From NCBI GenBank assembly GCA_947846985.1, contig CANTUZ010000002.1, positions 59,104,563 to 59,168,562 of the forward strand: DNA of 64,000 nucleotides. Direction: 5' to 3'. The translations under genes were made by a program, and so were the position numbers. The DNA comes from Fratercula arctica. Lineage: Eukaryota > Chordata > Aves > Charadriiformes > Alcidae. Each line of letters opens with the position of its first letter. Within the stretch, counting starts at the first letter, position 1. Positions 52,686-64,000 of the stretch are shown here, in pieces. Under the pieces are notes generated by a model. The model was not told the DNA's origin. It did not search any database and saw only the letters and a list, made by a program, of their open reading frames with translations.

Positions 52686-53329
52686 TCAAAACAATAACTG
52701 AAGTGGATAAACAAGAAGAGACTTGCGAAATAATTAATTGCAAAACGTCAGACCTATCCCTTCACTTAGCTTTCATACTTTTTTTGAAAGCAAATCTTTG
52801 CTGCAAGGTTTTTACATGATATGTGAACGGATTAGGTAAGAGAGACAGGTATATGTTCTCATATCTGCATCAAAATGGGTGTTGAATCTCATTTCCAAGT
52901 TTCAATACTTACACTTGAATGAGGGTCTGACAGTGGTGGAAATCACCGTTTGGTTAAATTTCAGAGGAAAAAGAATGTAAGACAACCTCTCATGAAAACA
53001 TTCTGTGGAAAATACACTTAATGATTTCAGAAAGTCCAATTAACAGGTATAGCGCTAGATGTCAAATTCTGATAAATCTCTATTGTAGTCTTCGTAGCAG
53101 TCACTCTGATTTAGATTATCTGAGCATCTCCCTCGTGGTTTTGTTACCATGTAATAATCAATATTTGTCATCTTCTCAAAAGCGACTCTTTCCTTTGAGA
53201 TCCTTTGCAACCTTACAGACATATTAGCTTGCTAGCATTAAGGCCATCATTTCAGATAACAAAAATCTGGGGATCTTACTAATGCCAGCTCTTTTGTTGC
53301 CAGACAAGATAATTTTGAATTATACCCTA

Positions 53330-53368
53330 GGGTCAGATTCTGATCTCATCTGTGCCAGTGGAGTTACG
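53330..53368 (+). repeat. Possible fragment of ancient palindromic amniote repeat
   Basis: GGGTCAGATTCTGATCTCATCTGTGCCAGTGGAGTTAC-like wording matches one arm of the palindromic family suspected at 3657-3721 and 57522-57635. Only one arm is present here, and the assignment is from memory. Confidence 0.4.
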
Positions 53369-53734
53369 TGATAGTTTCTGGTATCAATAGCATTATAGTA
53401 GTACAGACCTTCCTCATCTTTCAGAGCCCTCTAGAGTCCAGCTGGCATGGCAACCCCATACTAAATTCCTGCAAAGATATTGGGTTAAAGGTTTACCCAT
53501 GCTATGGCTCATTTATATTTTTAGATTTAAAATGCCACTATCTTTTCATAAGATGACAGTGAGAGGTTCTTCAGTGGAGCCTGAAGAAAACTCCTAGGTT
53601 TTGTGATTTCAGTGTAAATCATGACATAAATACGTCTACACATTCTTTGTAGTAGGTAGGTCAGATGAGCTAGATGAATTTGAAGTAAATATACAGGAAG
53701 CATCGGACCAAGGAGAGAAGCTGTGTTCATAAGT

Positions 53735-55110
53735 CACTGAGCCTGGATGACATTCACCTGGGAGCTCTGAGGGAACTCAAATGTGAAATTGCAGAACTGC
53801 TGACCAAAGTACGCAAACTACCACTTCAAACACCCTCTGTGATGGAGGCCTGGCTGATTGCCAGCATAACTCCCATACGCCGCAAAGTTTCTAGAGAGTA
53901 TACTGGAAACAGCAGGATGGCTAGGCTGGCCATTCCTGGTAAGATGGTAAACTCTGCAATCAGGAGTGATTCAAGTGAACAAGGTATTTGGGGAAAAAGG
54001 GGCAGAAGGGCTTTTGGAATGGGGACTCCAGGGTCACTGATGTGTCAGAGTTTTGTGTGGGTGTCAACAGCACGTGGATAAAAGTGATCCACTGGATCAT
54101 GCATCAGGGTTTTCAAAAAGCTGTTGGCAAGTTTCCACACTAAATGTTACTAAAAGACAAGGTTGCAATGGAATTGAAGGAAAAGTTCCTTTATGGACTG
54201 AGAACTGATTAAATGGTAGAAAGCAAAACATCGGGCTTAATGGCCACTTCCCAGAAGGGAAGAGAGTCAGGAGTAGGGTTCCAGAAGAACCATTGCTGGG
54301 ACCAAAATTATGCTACGTCTCTATCATTATGCATCAATGACCTGGTGAAAGGAGTACGCAACGAAATCTCTAAGTTTGTGGATGATGCCAACTTCCTTTG
54401 TTTAGCTGAATACAATGTCAATGGCATAGATCTAGGTGAAAGGACAAAAGGGCGGCAGGTGAGCTTCAGTGTACCTAAATGTAAAGTTGTGCCTACAAGA
54501 AACAATAACCTAAACCATGCCTACATGGTGCTGAACTTGAAAATGGCAATTGCTGCTTAGGAAACAGATTTTGGAGTCATCACTTTCCATCTTCTGAAAT
54601 TGTTACTTCAATGTGCAGTGGCAGACAAAAAGGCCAAATGAATTATCGGCCATTGCCTGGAAAAGTACCCACCCAGTACTGTGGGTACTGTGTGTTGCTC
54701 TTGCGTCTGTACTTGTAGGATGCAATGGAGTTAGACAATGTACAGAGGTGAACAACTGAAATGAGGAATGGGATGGGGTAGCTAGCTTACGCGAATAAAA
54801 GTAAAAAGGCTGTGACCCTCTACTTAAGACAGCAGAAGCCTGAGGGGGAATATTTAGAGATTTACCAAATCATGAAGGTGGTAGAGAAGGCTAAAGCAGA
54901 ACTGTTATTCACCAAGTCCCACAGTACTAAAGCCAGCAGGCACTCAGGAGCCCAGCTTTAAACAGATGAAAGGAAGAACATTTTTCCATGATGTCAGCTA
55001 ATAGAATGTGTTGCCAGAGGAGGCTGTGGAAGGAAACAGCATCAGGAAGCACAAAAGGGGATGAGATAGAGTAGCACACAGCTGATTCATCCACAAGCAG
55101 ACCCTAAGGG
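53735..55110 (+). mobile_element. Old decayed CR1-like LINE with RT remnant
   Basis: Plus-strand CR1-like ORF2 remnant, broken by stops and frameshifts. The start encodes SLDDIHLGALRELKCEIAEL, matching the conserved GPDGxHPxxLREL block at the head of the CR1 reverse transcriptase. The frame 54213-54560 encodes INDLVKGVRNEISKFVDDAN, aligned with the catalytic-core block of CR1 (usually FADD; here FVDD at 54375-54386), then the KCKV motif. Further CR1-like wording continues to about 55050-55110, such as CCACAGTACTAAAGCCAGCA. It is much more diverged than the copies at 18183 and 41897, so it is an old family member. The 3' border is uncertain. Confidence 0.85.
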
Positions 55111-57521
55111 ACAGGTGAAGCTGTAACCAACAGTAACCCTAACACATCATTCTGGATATTTGGGGTAGGAGGAGGACATGGACTACAGGAAGCGACCAAG
55201 CCTGTGCTTTTCCTCCAAGTACCATCCCTTATTACCACTCTTTTTGATGATTTCTCTGACTCTTAAAATACTTTGAAATCCTCCCTGGGACTTCAGTGAG
55301 AGGCACAATTAAAGTGGTTAGGGACTGCAATGGACAGAATAAAGGGAGGAGGTGAGAATCAAGGGGTAAAAAGTAATAAAAGAACCCAGGAAGCTAGCGA
55401 GAGACACTGAGCACAACACCAAGTAGATATCCAGTGTCTACTGTTCTTTGAAGATATTGAGGGAACAGGTAGGTGCTGTTTAGTGGTGCCCTCTTCCCTG
55501 GGACATGAGAGAGACTCAAACCAGAAAGCATTCCAACAGTTCCCAGTATCCTGCTGACCAGGTCAGAAAGAGGTTGTTGAGAGCTTGCCACTTGGTGGAT
55601 GAGGAAGGATGAAGATGGTGTAAAGAAAAAAGTGAGGGGAAAAGTGGAGCCAGGACTTCCATATGAGGTTCTGGAGGAGCTATGAGAGGGATTTTGACGT
55701 GAAATACTTGATGTACATGCAGAAGGTGCACAAGGGACTCTCCAAACATGCTTGTGTATATGGCTTCATATAGTATTTACCAGCTTATGTCCCCATAACC
55801 AAGAAATTAGCTTTGATATCCCATCCCTCATTAATCAGACTGCCTAAAAATCACCTGCTAAAAATAAACTGTACATGTTATGAACAACATGGCAGGATCC
55901 TGAGTGATCATCCATCTCTTATGTGCCCCTATCAGCCTGTGACCACCTTTCTCTGTAATGCTTCTCTGCAGCCTCTTCCCCTCCCGGGTATGACACAGCT
56001 TTATGACCTTGGACCAGACTGCTGTGACAACAGTTAAGCTGTGAAAAAGAGCTGTGAGAAGCCCTCATCTGCAGTGTCTGATCATGTATCCTCTGTGCTG
56101 TGGTTTGGGAGCTTCATTTAAGCCTAGACCTTTGCTCAAACTATATTGCAGATACGCTGTGCCTGGTCTTGTACCTTGTTAATCCCAGACTTGTTTTACT
56201 GCCTTCACATCTGGCTTCACCTCAGAGCTCCCTCATCACTGCAGACTTGCCTGGCAATCACATGGGCTGCATGTGCCCATCATCAGCAGATCTGCTCTGC
56301 ACTTCTTGCTTGAGTACTGTGAGCTTGTTTCCCTTGCTAGTGAGGACACTGCATCTGCCTACCTTGTTGTGACGCTTGGCTACAGACTTGCCTTGCAGAG
56401 CAGGCTGCTCTTGCTGCTCCCTGGCAAGCCACACTTGCCTACAGCAGTCACTTCATTTACTTTCTTTTAATTACACAGAGTGGAGTGGAAATTTGTGAGT
56501 GACGTCAATAGGAACATCATTCTTTTGTTCTTGTAGGTCCTTCCAGAACTACATTTTTAACTGGCTCACCATTAATTTTGTTTTTCCCATATTTTAGTTA
56601 CCCAGGTTAAAAACAATGCAGTTAAAAGGCTGCAGGTTGTATGCGTTGCTTTACAATAAGACAGACTGAAACCCTGCAGCTAAAGATTCAAGCTTTGTCT
56701 ATGCTTTAAAGAGAAGGAAGTATCCAGACGGGAGTATGTGTAGCTGTGCATCCTTAGAGCTTTTTTCTCCCATTGACATTCATCTGAACAGCCACCAGCT
56801 ATGTCTCTTCTGTTCCCATTCACAGTTAGCTGTGCCCAGGCTCCTGAAATTTCAATATATGGCCAGTTTGTTTCAGACCATGAATCATTATATCTGTAAC
56901 AGTAAGAAAATAAGGATTCTATCTGGAGTTTAGCAATGCAACAGACTGACCCAAAGTAAGGAACTGCAATTGTCTTTGCGTGATTTTGAAAAGAATAAGG
57001 AATAAACAGTATTTTTTGACCACTGGGCTAAGTCTGGTGCTTTTTGGCAGTCCATCTGGAGGAAATATTATAAAATGCCATTGTCCTGGAAAGTGCAAGA
57101 GCAGTACTGACCTTGAGTCCCTTTCTGTCAAGCTTGAAAAATACTCTTTGTTGTTGCCAGTGAATACTGAGAACAATATGAACAAAGAGAATATCACTTA
57201 CAAGATGGTGTCAAACTGCATCAAGCAAAATAACCTGAAGGAATACCTTCATGTTATATTATCACATCTTTCGGCATGCATTGCCTCTTGCATTTAGAAA
57301 CAGAGCGTTTATTTTTCTTCTTGGAGTGAGAGAAAAACCCCACCACTGACAGCCCTTTGTGCTGAAGGTTACATTATTAATGAGTGTTGGGAAAGGGAGA
57401 AACTTTATATAAATACACTATCATTGCAGTTAAAAGAAGGTGTAGAACATAGTGTTTGAAGACAGAAAAGGTGGGGTAATTGATTTCTTTAGGATCTTTA
57501 AAAATACATGTACATGCGTGG
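55111..57521. other. Stretch without recognisable gene
   Basis: No gene is recognised. The interval 56080-56470 is pyrimidine-rich on the plus strand and uses repeated words such as CTTGCCT, so it may be an unclassified repeat. Frames at 56980-57297 (105 codons, plus) and 56919-57197 (92 codons, minus) overlap each other and have no domain I know. Confidence 0.5.
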
Positions 57522-57635
57522 AACCAGATCTGACCTGAATTACAAGCAGTGTTAATTTAGAATAATTCTTTGGAAATCCCCTGGAATTATGGTAACTCCA
57601 TGGCATTTATACCTCAGATCAGAGTACATACGAGT
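57522..57635. repeat. Possible ancient palindromic amniote repeat
   Basis: Near its ends are GATCTGA (57527-57533) and its reverse complement TCAGATC (57614-57620). Between them, words such as GAATAATTC and GGTAACTCCATGG recall the centre of the palindromic family I associate with CAATGGAGTTACACC. This is the fullest of the three suspected copies. Assignment is from memory and divergence is high. Confidence 0.42.
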
Positions 57636-60600
57636 ATGGGCATGAGTAGGAAAGTAGTGAAAAAACACTACTCCTTCTTATTTTGAATCTGAAAAGATCT
57701 TGCAAGAATGTAGCAGCTACAAAATTATGAAGGAGAAAAACATCTTTCAGAAGTTATGGATTTAAATTCAAGGTGAGTCGTAGAGCCCCAGCCTTGCACT
57801 TATGGACTGTGCAGCATCACTCTGCCCTCGAAGATAGCTGTGGTCATACAGAAATTAAGGTTCATCAGGAGTTTCTAGGTGCAGAGGGGAACACAGTCAC
57901 ACTCTTACATGCTGCCCTACATTCAGACAGCCAAGGCAGAGGGAACTTAAATTTGCGTATTCACCACTCATGGCATCAGGATGTCCAAACATTTTTTGAT
58001 AAAGCTCTCACAGTTCCTTGTACATATTCTTTACATGAGATCTACCTGACTTGCTCTTAGTCACATGCTAGCTGTAACACCCACTTCCAGTGAGAGGGAA
58101 GTAGGCATAAGATTTTTTAAGAACTCATAGCACAAACAAAATCACCAACTTGAAAACTAGTTAACTTGTGTTATTTTGTCACCATGGTGGTGTTACCTAC
58201 TTTGTCCTCCCTTCTATACCCAACCATTTGTAAAACCTACTCATTGGATTATCTGTTACATTTCGATTATTAGACATCTGGGATAAAGAAATAACTTTTA
58301 TCATATCTCTTGACAGCACTTAGTTCAATGGGATCTAATGTGGCCTAGAACGGCAAGATGCTGCTGTACCACAAATTCTAAATAATTAAACATATGGTTA
58401 AAGAAACCTGTTAACATTTTCTTCTCCAACCTCAACTGTATTACATCAAAAAAAGTGTTGGGACACTTATTCCATCATGCCATAGAGAAAGTGAAGGTTG
58501 TTACGAACCTCAGATTTCTTGAAATAAACATTTTGGGCATTAGAGCTCATAAACTGTGGAGAGGCAACCTAATCTCTCTACTTGCTAATGTTCTCTAAAG
58601 AAAATTTTGATCTGCTTTTACTTTAAAAAGTGGTGAGTTTAGACCATTCCTTTGAAGTACCTTCTAAGTCTCACTAATAGGAAGACTCCCCTGATGTTCG
58701 GCCTAAATTTTGCCCTTCCTTAATTCAGTTTCTTCTGTTTCTAAACCCTTGAGTCCCTCTGTATAACTTTTCTCAATAGCTGTCATTCCTCTGCAGATGA
58801 ATTATTAGGTGGCATTGTTTGAACCTCTCTGCATGGTTTTTTTATCCTTATACCTGCAAGCATCTTTCTTTCCCTACTTCCTTGTGATCATCTGTATTGC
58901 TACCCCTTCCAAATTAACACTCTCTGAAAAAACACATTTCCATTGTGTTTGCACTGTGAAAGACATTGTAAAGGCATGCAATATTTAATGAAGATTGCAC
59001 ATTCTTTCTGTTTGTCTGATTGGTATAATATGACTCCCTGAGAATGATGGACTTTCTAGGAGGAACTGACATGAAGCAGGCAGTGGTAACAAACACCTCC
59101 CATTTTTACCAGTATTTAAATGACAGTGGAAGTAGGAAAGGAGAATCTCAGACATCCATTTTGGGCAGGTTAAACAAAAGGCTACTCCAGGGCCCCACAC
59201 TCAAGCTGACTAGACCTTTATTAAACGTAAAACCAATCTTGAATACTGAAGCCCTCCTTCTTAGCAAACGTGGTAAATAAGCCTCAGGTGCCTAACACCA
59301 GTCTTGTACTACAGGCATTTATCTCATATCTCCATCTTTAGTCTGTGGTACTGCACTTCATTTTAAGCCTTAATTGTAAATATAAAATTTCCCATGAAAT
59401 TATTACATGCGGATAAAGTCCTGCGTTGCATCTGTCATAGTCTTCTCATTTGGTAGTTCTGACAAAAAAGTAAAAGCAAGAGGTTTTTTTTGTAAGCTGT
59501 GCTTATTCCAAATGCCTCTGCTATCTTCCAAATGGTTAGAAACTGTTATTCATTCCAGTATTTTAAAAGGGATTGAAGCTAGACTTTCTTGACAGTAATT
59601 ACTGCGATCTTTCTCTTTTTGAAGGCTGACACCACATTTTTTTTTCTGTTATCTGCCGGTACTTCGAGCCCAGTTTCATTTACAAGAGCACAGTAGCGAG
59701 AAGAGAATTGTAAAGACTGAGATTTAAGTGACGAATTCCTGCTACAGGAGAGCTGCCAGAGCTGTGCTGGGGCGGGAAGGTAAGTTCATCTGCCACACCA
59801 TGAAAGCATCTTTTTCATGTACCTGACAGTAGAAACTGATGTAACAGGATGTGTGCGCACACTGAGCCTTTCATCTAACTCTTAATGACCAGTTATAGTC
59901 AACTGCCTTGTCAACTTATTTATAGCGCCCCGTTATGGTTTCTCAGAGATGCCAAATTGAAGTTGTGTGGTGCAGAGGAAGTACCAAAAGTCGTTCAAAG
60001 CACTAGCCAGTTATCCCAGCATGCAGGATAATCACAAGATTTCACCTCTTGCTCACTTTCAGTTTCTGGTCCATCGATGATATCATGCCTTTTCTCTAGA
60101 GCTCTTCTGGCGGCAGGTCTGCTTTAACCTGCAGTTTTGTTGAACTAACTCTCTGCTTTCTCTCTTTGCTGGTATCCCTCCATTTCCGCCCACTTTTCCT
60201 CTGGAACAGAATGCTGGTTTTCCACCATTAGACAGTTTGCCCTACAAGTGTATGCTCGTACAAATCAGACAGTGATCTATACGTTGGACTCTCTGGTTTG
60301 GCAAATTTCTGTACTTCTTGAATTGCCCATAAGCCACATTTCTCCTCCTGTCTTTAAATCACACAGTTCACCCTTGCCTAAAACTTCATTTCTGTCAATT
60401 CTTCCATATAATGCGTCATAAAAGAGAAGATTCCACCACATGATCCCTGAAAGAGAACACCTACTTTGGGATGTCTGTATCCAGTTACAGTATCTTTACT
60501 GCCTGCTCCATTATTTTGGTCACCACAGCTATTGTTTCAATAATTTTTTTTTTTTATTTTTCACTTTTAAAGAAAATGGAGAAATCCTCCCCAATCCTCA

Positions 60601-63600
60601 ACTCTTGTTCTTCAGTCATTGGTTGGTTGGCTTGTGAGTTTTTGCCTTGGTTAGATTTATTTCCCTAATTAGTCTCACCACTGAAAATCATGATCAAAGG
60701 ACTTCCTCACGTAGTTGTCTGGCAGACAGTCTGAACTACTTAAAACACATGGTACCTGACTGACCAGCAAAGTACCACCTGCAGCAAACTCACTAGTACA
60801 CAGAGAGAGAAACTAATTTACCAGTCACAGAGGAAGGATTATTTTTTTTTTTTCATAAAAGATAAGAAAAAGCCCACCTTTTCTATTGTTTGCTGACCAT
60901 TCTATGCATCAACTCTCTAGCAATTGGTTTCTCTGCATTGCAGTTACATGAATTATCCTTACAAATAATCACAAGTCACTTCTGCCTAATGCTGACAACT
61001 GTTTCTGTTTCCTCTGTGCAGCAGAACTCATCGTCACTCTGCTTCTGTGGATACTGGTTCTCAACCTGTTTCTGGATTTGAGGAGCACTGCCATGTGAAT
61101 CCAAATGATTTGCAAGAGCAGTCTGTTTCAGTGGCTACTGAAATAAATAAGATTATTTCTTTGGCATTAAATTAGACCTTTTCTGAATGGTGGAACATTT
61201 CTTACAATTCAGAACAACTTAACTTAATAAGAGAGACCATTTTTCAAGTGTAAACTCTCAAGTTTCCCTGGAGGAAAATGTAGGACATATAAGGACATTT
61301 GTTGGGTGCTTTTATTTTCCTTAGTCAATGCTGATAAATTCATAAAGAATTCCAGACTCCTCCAGGGAGAAAAGATTCAATTAAAAATGAAAAGCTACAT
61401 GGACTTGTGTGCATTCAAAGCTTGTATTAATTTTAGATAGGTAATAGGTACTTTTAAAATTCAAAATGCCTGGGAAAAAAAGGACAACAAGTATGTATTT
61501 GAGAGCAATTGATTAAAACTAGCTGCAATTACAGGGACCCATCCACCCATGTAAAGGATGGAGGATACAGCAAGAAGTGGCCCTATATCATTGTCATTCT
61601 ATCAACTACTTACAGCTTAATAGTATGGAAAAAAATAAATGAGACTGAAGAGAAAATGGAGACGAGAAGAGCAGAAGTGTGGGAGGAAAATGAAGGAGAA
61701 CAAAGCGTGGTTTCTACCTACTCTGTGTGCCAGAGGGGTCATTTATGGCTTTAAAGCTAAGGTTCAAAATATGTAGGGACAAAATCATCTCTATGCTATC
61801 CAGAGAGAAATGGAGTTGAAGCAGGGGTACAATTGTCCTCCAGACTCTTCAGAATTAAAATCCAGATCCCAGTAGGAATGGCTAAGACTTCCATAATTTT
61901 TGAGAAGATGAACAGACTTCTGTGCAGCTTACCGCTCTTGGGCCTTTCAGTTCCTGGCCTGAACCCACTGCTGGGCACTACCAGCATTCAGACCCCAGCA
62001 GAGGGACTGCCCAGGAAGTTTGTAGAGAGGATGACAACCATTGAGTGTAATAACAGCAATGCCCTCATTCCCAGGCGCAACTGAGTGAGACACCATTGAG
62101 AGACAAGGGTTTGGTTAGGGCAACTGGTAGGGCAGGACAGCACTGCTTCAACGCGTTTCCTCCTGTGGGACCCTTGTCAAAGCCTGAAGCCCAAGCTCAA
62201 TCAGTTATTGAAGAAAAAAAGGTCTGTTCTCCACTGTGGATGAATGTCCTTGCTGTTCTTGCAGGCATGTTACCTCTGCCCACAACAAGGAAGTAAACCT
62301 AACAGGGAGTTTTAGAAACTGCAAGATCTGACCCAAGTAATAATGTTCTTTTGCCATCTGATGTAGAAATTCATGTCAGTGTCTGCTCCTATCAATCCCT
62401 CTTTCCTCATCACTAGTACAGCATCATATGCATGTCTTAGTGGTTATTCTCCTTTATTTTAGTCTGGCTGTTGCATTAGCCAGATGAATTCACTCTAATG
62501 ACATATAATATATAGTCAGATCTAAGTTTGGACCCAGATGCCTGAGGTTCAGGTATATCAGAACTTAGAATGCATTCAGAATGATATTTAGTATAAAATA
62601 ATCTAGAAACTGAAGAGGTTGGATGTAAAAATTAAGTAAGTCCTATCTGTTCTCTCAACAAAGATTTGATCCTGAGATAGCTAGAAGTTATATGGGGAGA
62701 AATAGAAAGCTTCAGTAGACTGCAGCCAATTTACCACTGCTGCCAATACTGAAATACAGCTCATTCTGAATTAAGCTAGCAGTGATATATGGCACAGTAA
62801 ATTTGCTTGTTATGATTCTAGGATGAAGGTAGTTTTGGGAAAATTGCCTAAAGAAAAATCTCACTTGTAATTTGTTAATTTTTTTAAGATTTAGGTTTGC
62901 TGGATGTAGGACTTTGCATAGAGGACGAAAAAGATGGGTGGACAGAAAAAAGTCAGGATTTGATGATTTTGTCACTTCTGTTCACTCCCTCAGTCTAGTC
63001 TATGATAAAACCCAGTGACAAAGGAACTGGAAAACTCCCAAAACCCACCAGAAAGTTATTTGAATGTGGGGTGCTAGATTATATATAAAATCCATTATTC
63101 CCCTTGAGAAATATCAGATTCAATGCAAGACTGAGATGAAGTACCCTAGACATACTCTCTTGTACTCAAGATGTTACTTTCAGCTTATGCTTAAACACTG
63201 GGAATATTAAAGGTGAATGTTAGATTGATTTCTGCAGGTCTTTCAGTCCAAGAAATGCTTTACTGTTCTTACAGATGGGCAACAATAAGGGAGTTCAATA
63301 TTTAATGGAATTACTCAGGGCATGCAGGAAACACCTCAGGGCCATAGCGAGCTCCGCCTGCTTTGCACAGAGTGCATTTGTTCCAATAGATCCTTCCTTT
63401 GATCTTGTTCTCCTATGCTTGAACCCTCAAGGTAGAACTGGTTTGGAAACCACTCAGGAATAAAAAAATCATTGTAAAGAATGGTGTATAGAGTTCAATT
63501 TTTTCATTTGACAACCTCTTTGGATCCCAGGCCTAACTGTGGAACTTCAGGGAGTCATTGACAAAGCTGAGGACCATAGAAATTCTCTAGACTTGCACAG

Positions 63601-64000
63601 TGAAGCCCGTGTTCTTCTCAAATGACACTCAATGATAATTTCACTGAACAATCCCAGAGTCTAGAAAGCTTCTGATGCAAACCGAAGTTAAACATAATTG
63701 GTTTCCATTCAGTCTGGATTAAAGTAAAATAAAAATAAACAATGACATTTCTAAATCCCAGAGATCCCTCTTTTTAGCCATCTGTAACCTAAAAGGTTAC
63801 GATCACAGGTGTAAAGAATATGAACAGAGGTGGAAACATTGTCTTTTTAGATTCTCAAAGGAACCAGCATATAGTATGATGCTTGAAGTCATAAAATAAC
63901 TGCCTCTCCACTGCCTGATCCTTCCTAAAGGAATACCAGTTTACACCTACATGGGAAGTCTCCTTCCTGTGACCAAGCACCTTTGGGTGCAATATCTTCA
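57636..64000. other. Unique stretch, no recognisable gene
   Basis: No gene or repeat family is recognised. T runs lie at 60542-60555 and 60842-60854. Open frames are at most about 95 codons. A plus-strand GGGAAG|GTAAGTTC splice-donor-like site lies at 59774-59787, next to a short GC-richer patch, and could belong to a non-coding transcript. Confidence 0.5.

Larger units (their letters stand above)
49821..53734. other. Unique stretch, no recognisable gene
   Basis: No gene is recognised. A minus-strand splice-bounded frame at 52913-53002 is treated in the findings. An (ATT)n run lies at 52670-52685. The 66-codon minus frame at 50224-50424 shows no family resemblance. Confidence 0.5.

Noticed and set aside
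53839..54081. 80-codon plus frame considered as a gene
   Set aside because: It lies inside the decayed CR1 element and is a remnant of its ORF2, not an independent gene.
1..64000. CRISPR array, operon, tRNA or rRNA
   Set aside because: No regularly spaced repeats, no cloverleaf or rRNA wording, and the repeat content is that of a vertebrate nuclear genome.

Overview
This window looks like nuclear DNA from a bird, or at least a sauropsid with a bird-like repeat set. The main evidence is four CR1 LINE fragments, two of them with the CR1-type 3' end that reads ATTCTATG/ATTCTGTG, plus two stretches that resemble avian endogenous retrovirus LTRs. There are no Alu, B1, L1 or other mammal-specific repeats that I can see. 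The DNA is visibly AT-rich, has long homopolymer runs and few CpGs, and contains no bacterial-style operons. No protein-coding gene can be named. The longest open frames (198, 176 and 134 codons) resemble no family I know, show no domain, and are of a size expected by chance in 64 kb. The best description is a gene-poor intergenic or intronic region.

Layout. 1-12774 is mostly unique AT-rich sequence with short palindromes (3657-3721, 3765-3801), an A/C-rich low-complexity tract (8794-8910) and an octamer motif beside a hairpin (9960-9998). 12775-13137 looks like a plus-strand retroviral LTR, followed at 13226-13305 by a MIR-like ancient SINE. 17855-18716 holds two CR1 fragments side by side, both on the minus strand. 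20648-20775 is a two-copy 64-bp tandem duplication. 20776-38060 is mostly unique sequence with small satellites. 38061-38735 resembles a solo ERV LTR. 41897-42513 is a plus-strand CR1 3' end. 49712-49820, 53330-53368 and 57522-57635 look like remnants of ancient amniote repeats. 53735-55110 is an old, decayed CR1 carrying part of the reverse transcriptase region. 55111-64000 is unique sequence.

The elements do not form a joint system; they are independent insertions of different ages. The most interesting unexplained signal is a set of short open frames on the minus strand with good splice acceptors and donors. Two subsets are phase-compatible: 8538 down to 1904, and 31647 down to 29726. They could be exons of an unrecognised minus-strand gene, but perfect donor hexamers and short open frames are also common by chance, so I list them as findings rather than as genes. 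Repeat-family assignments are from memory and were not checked against a database.
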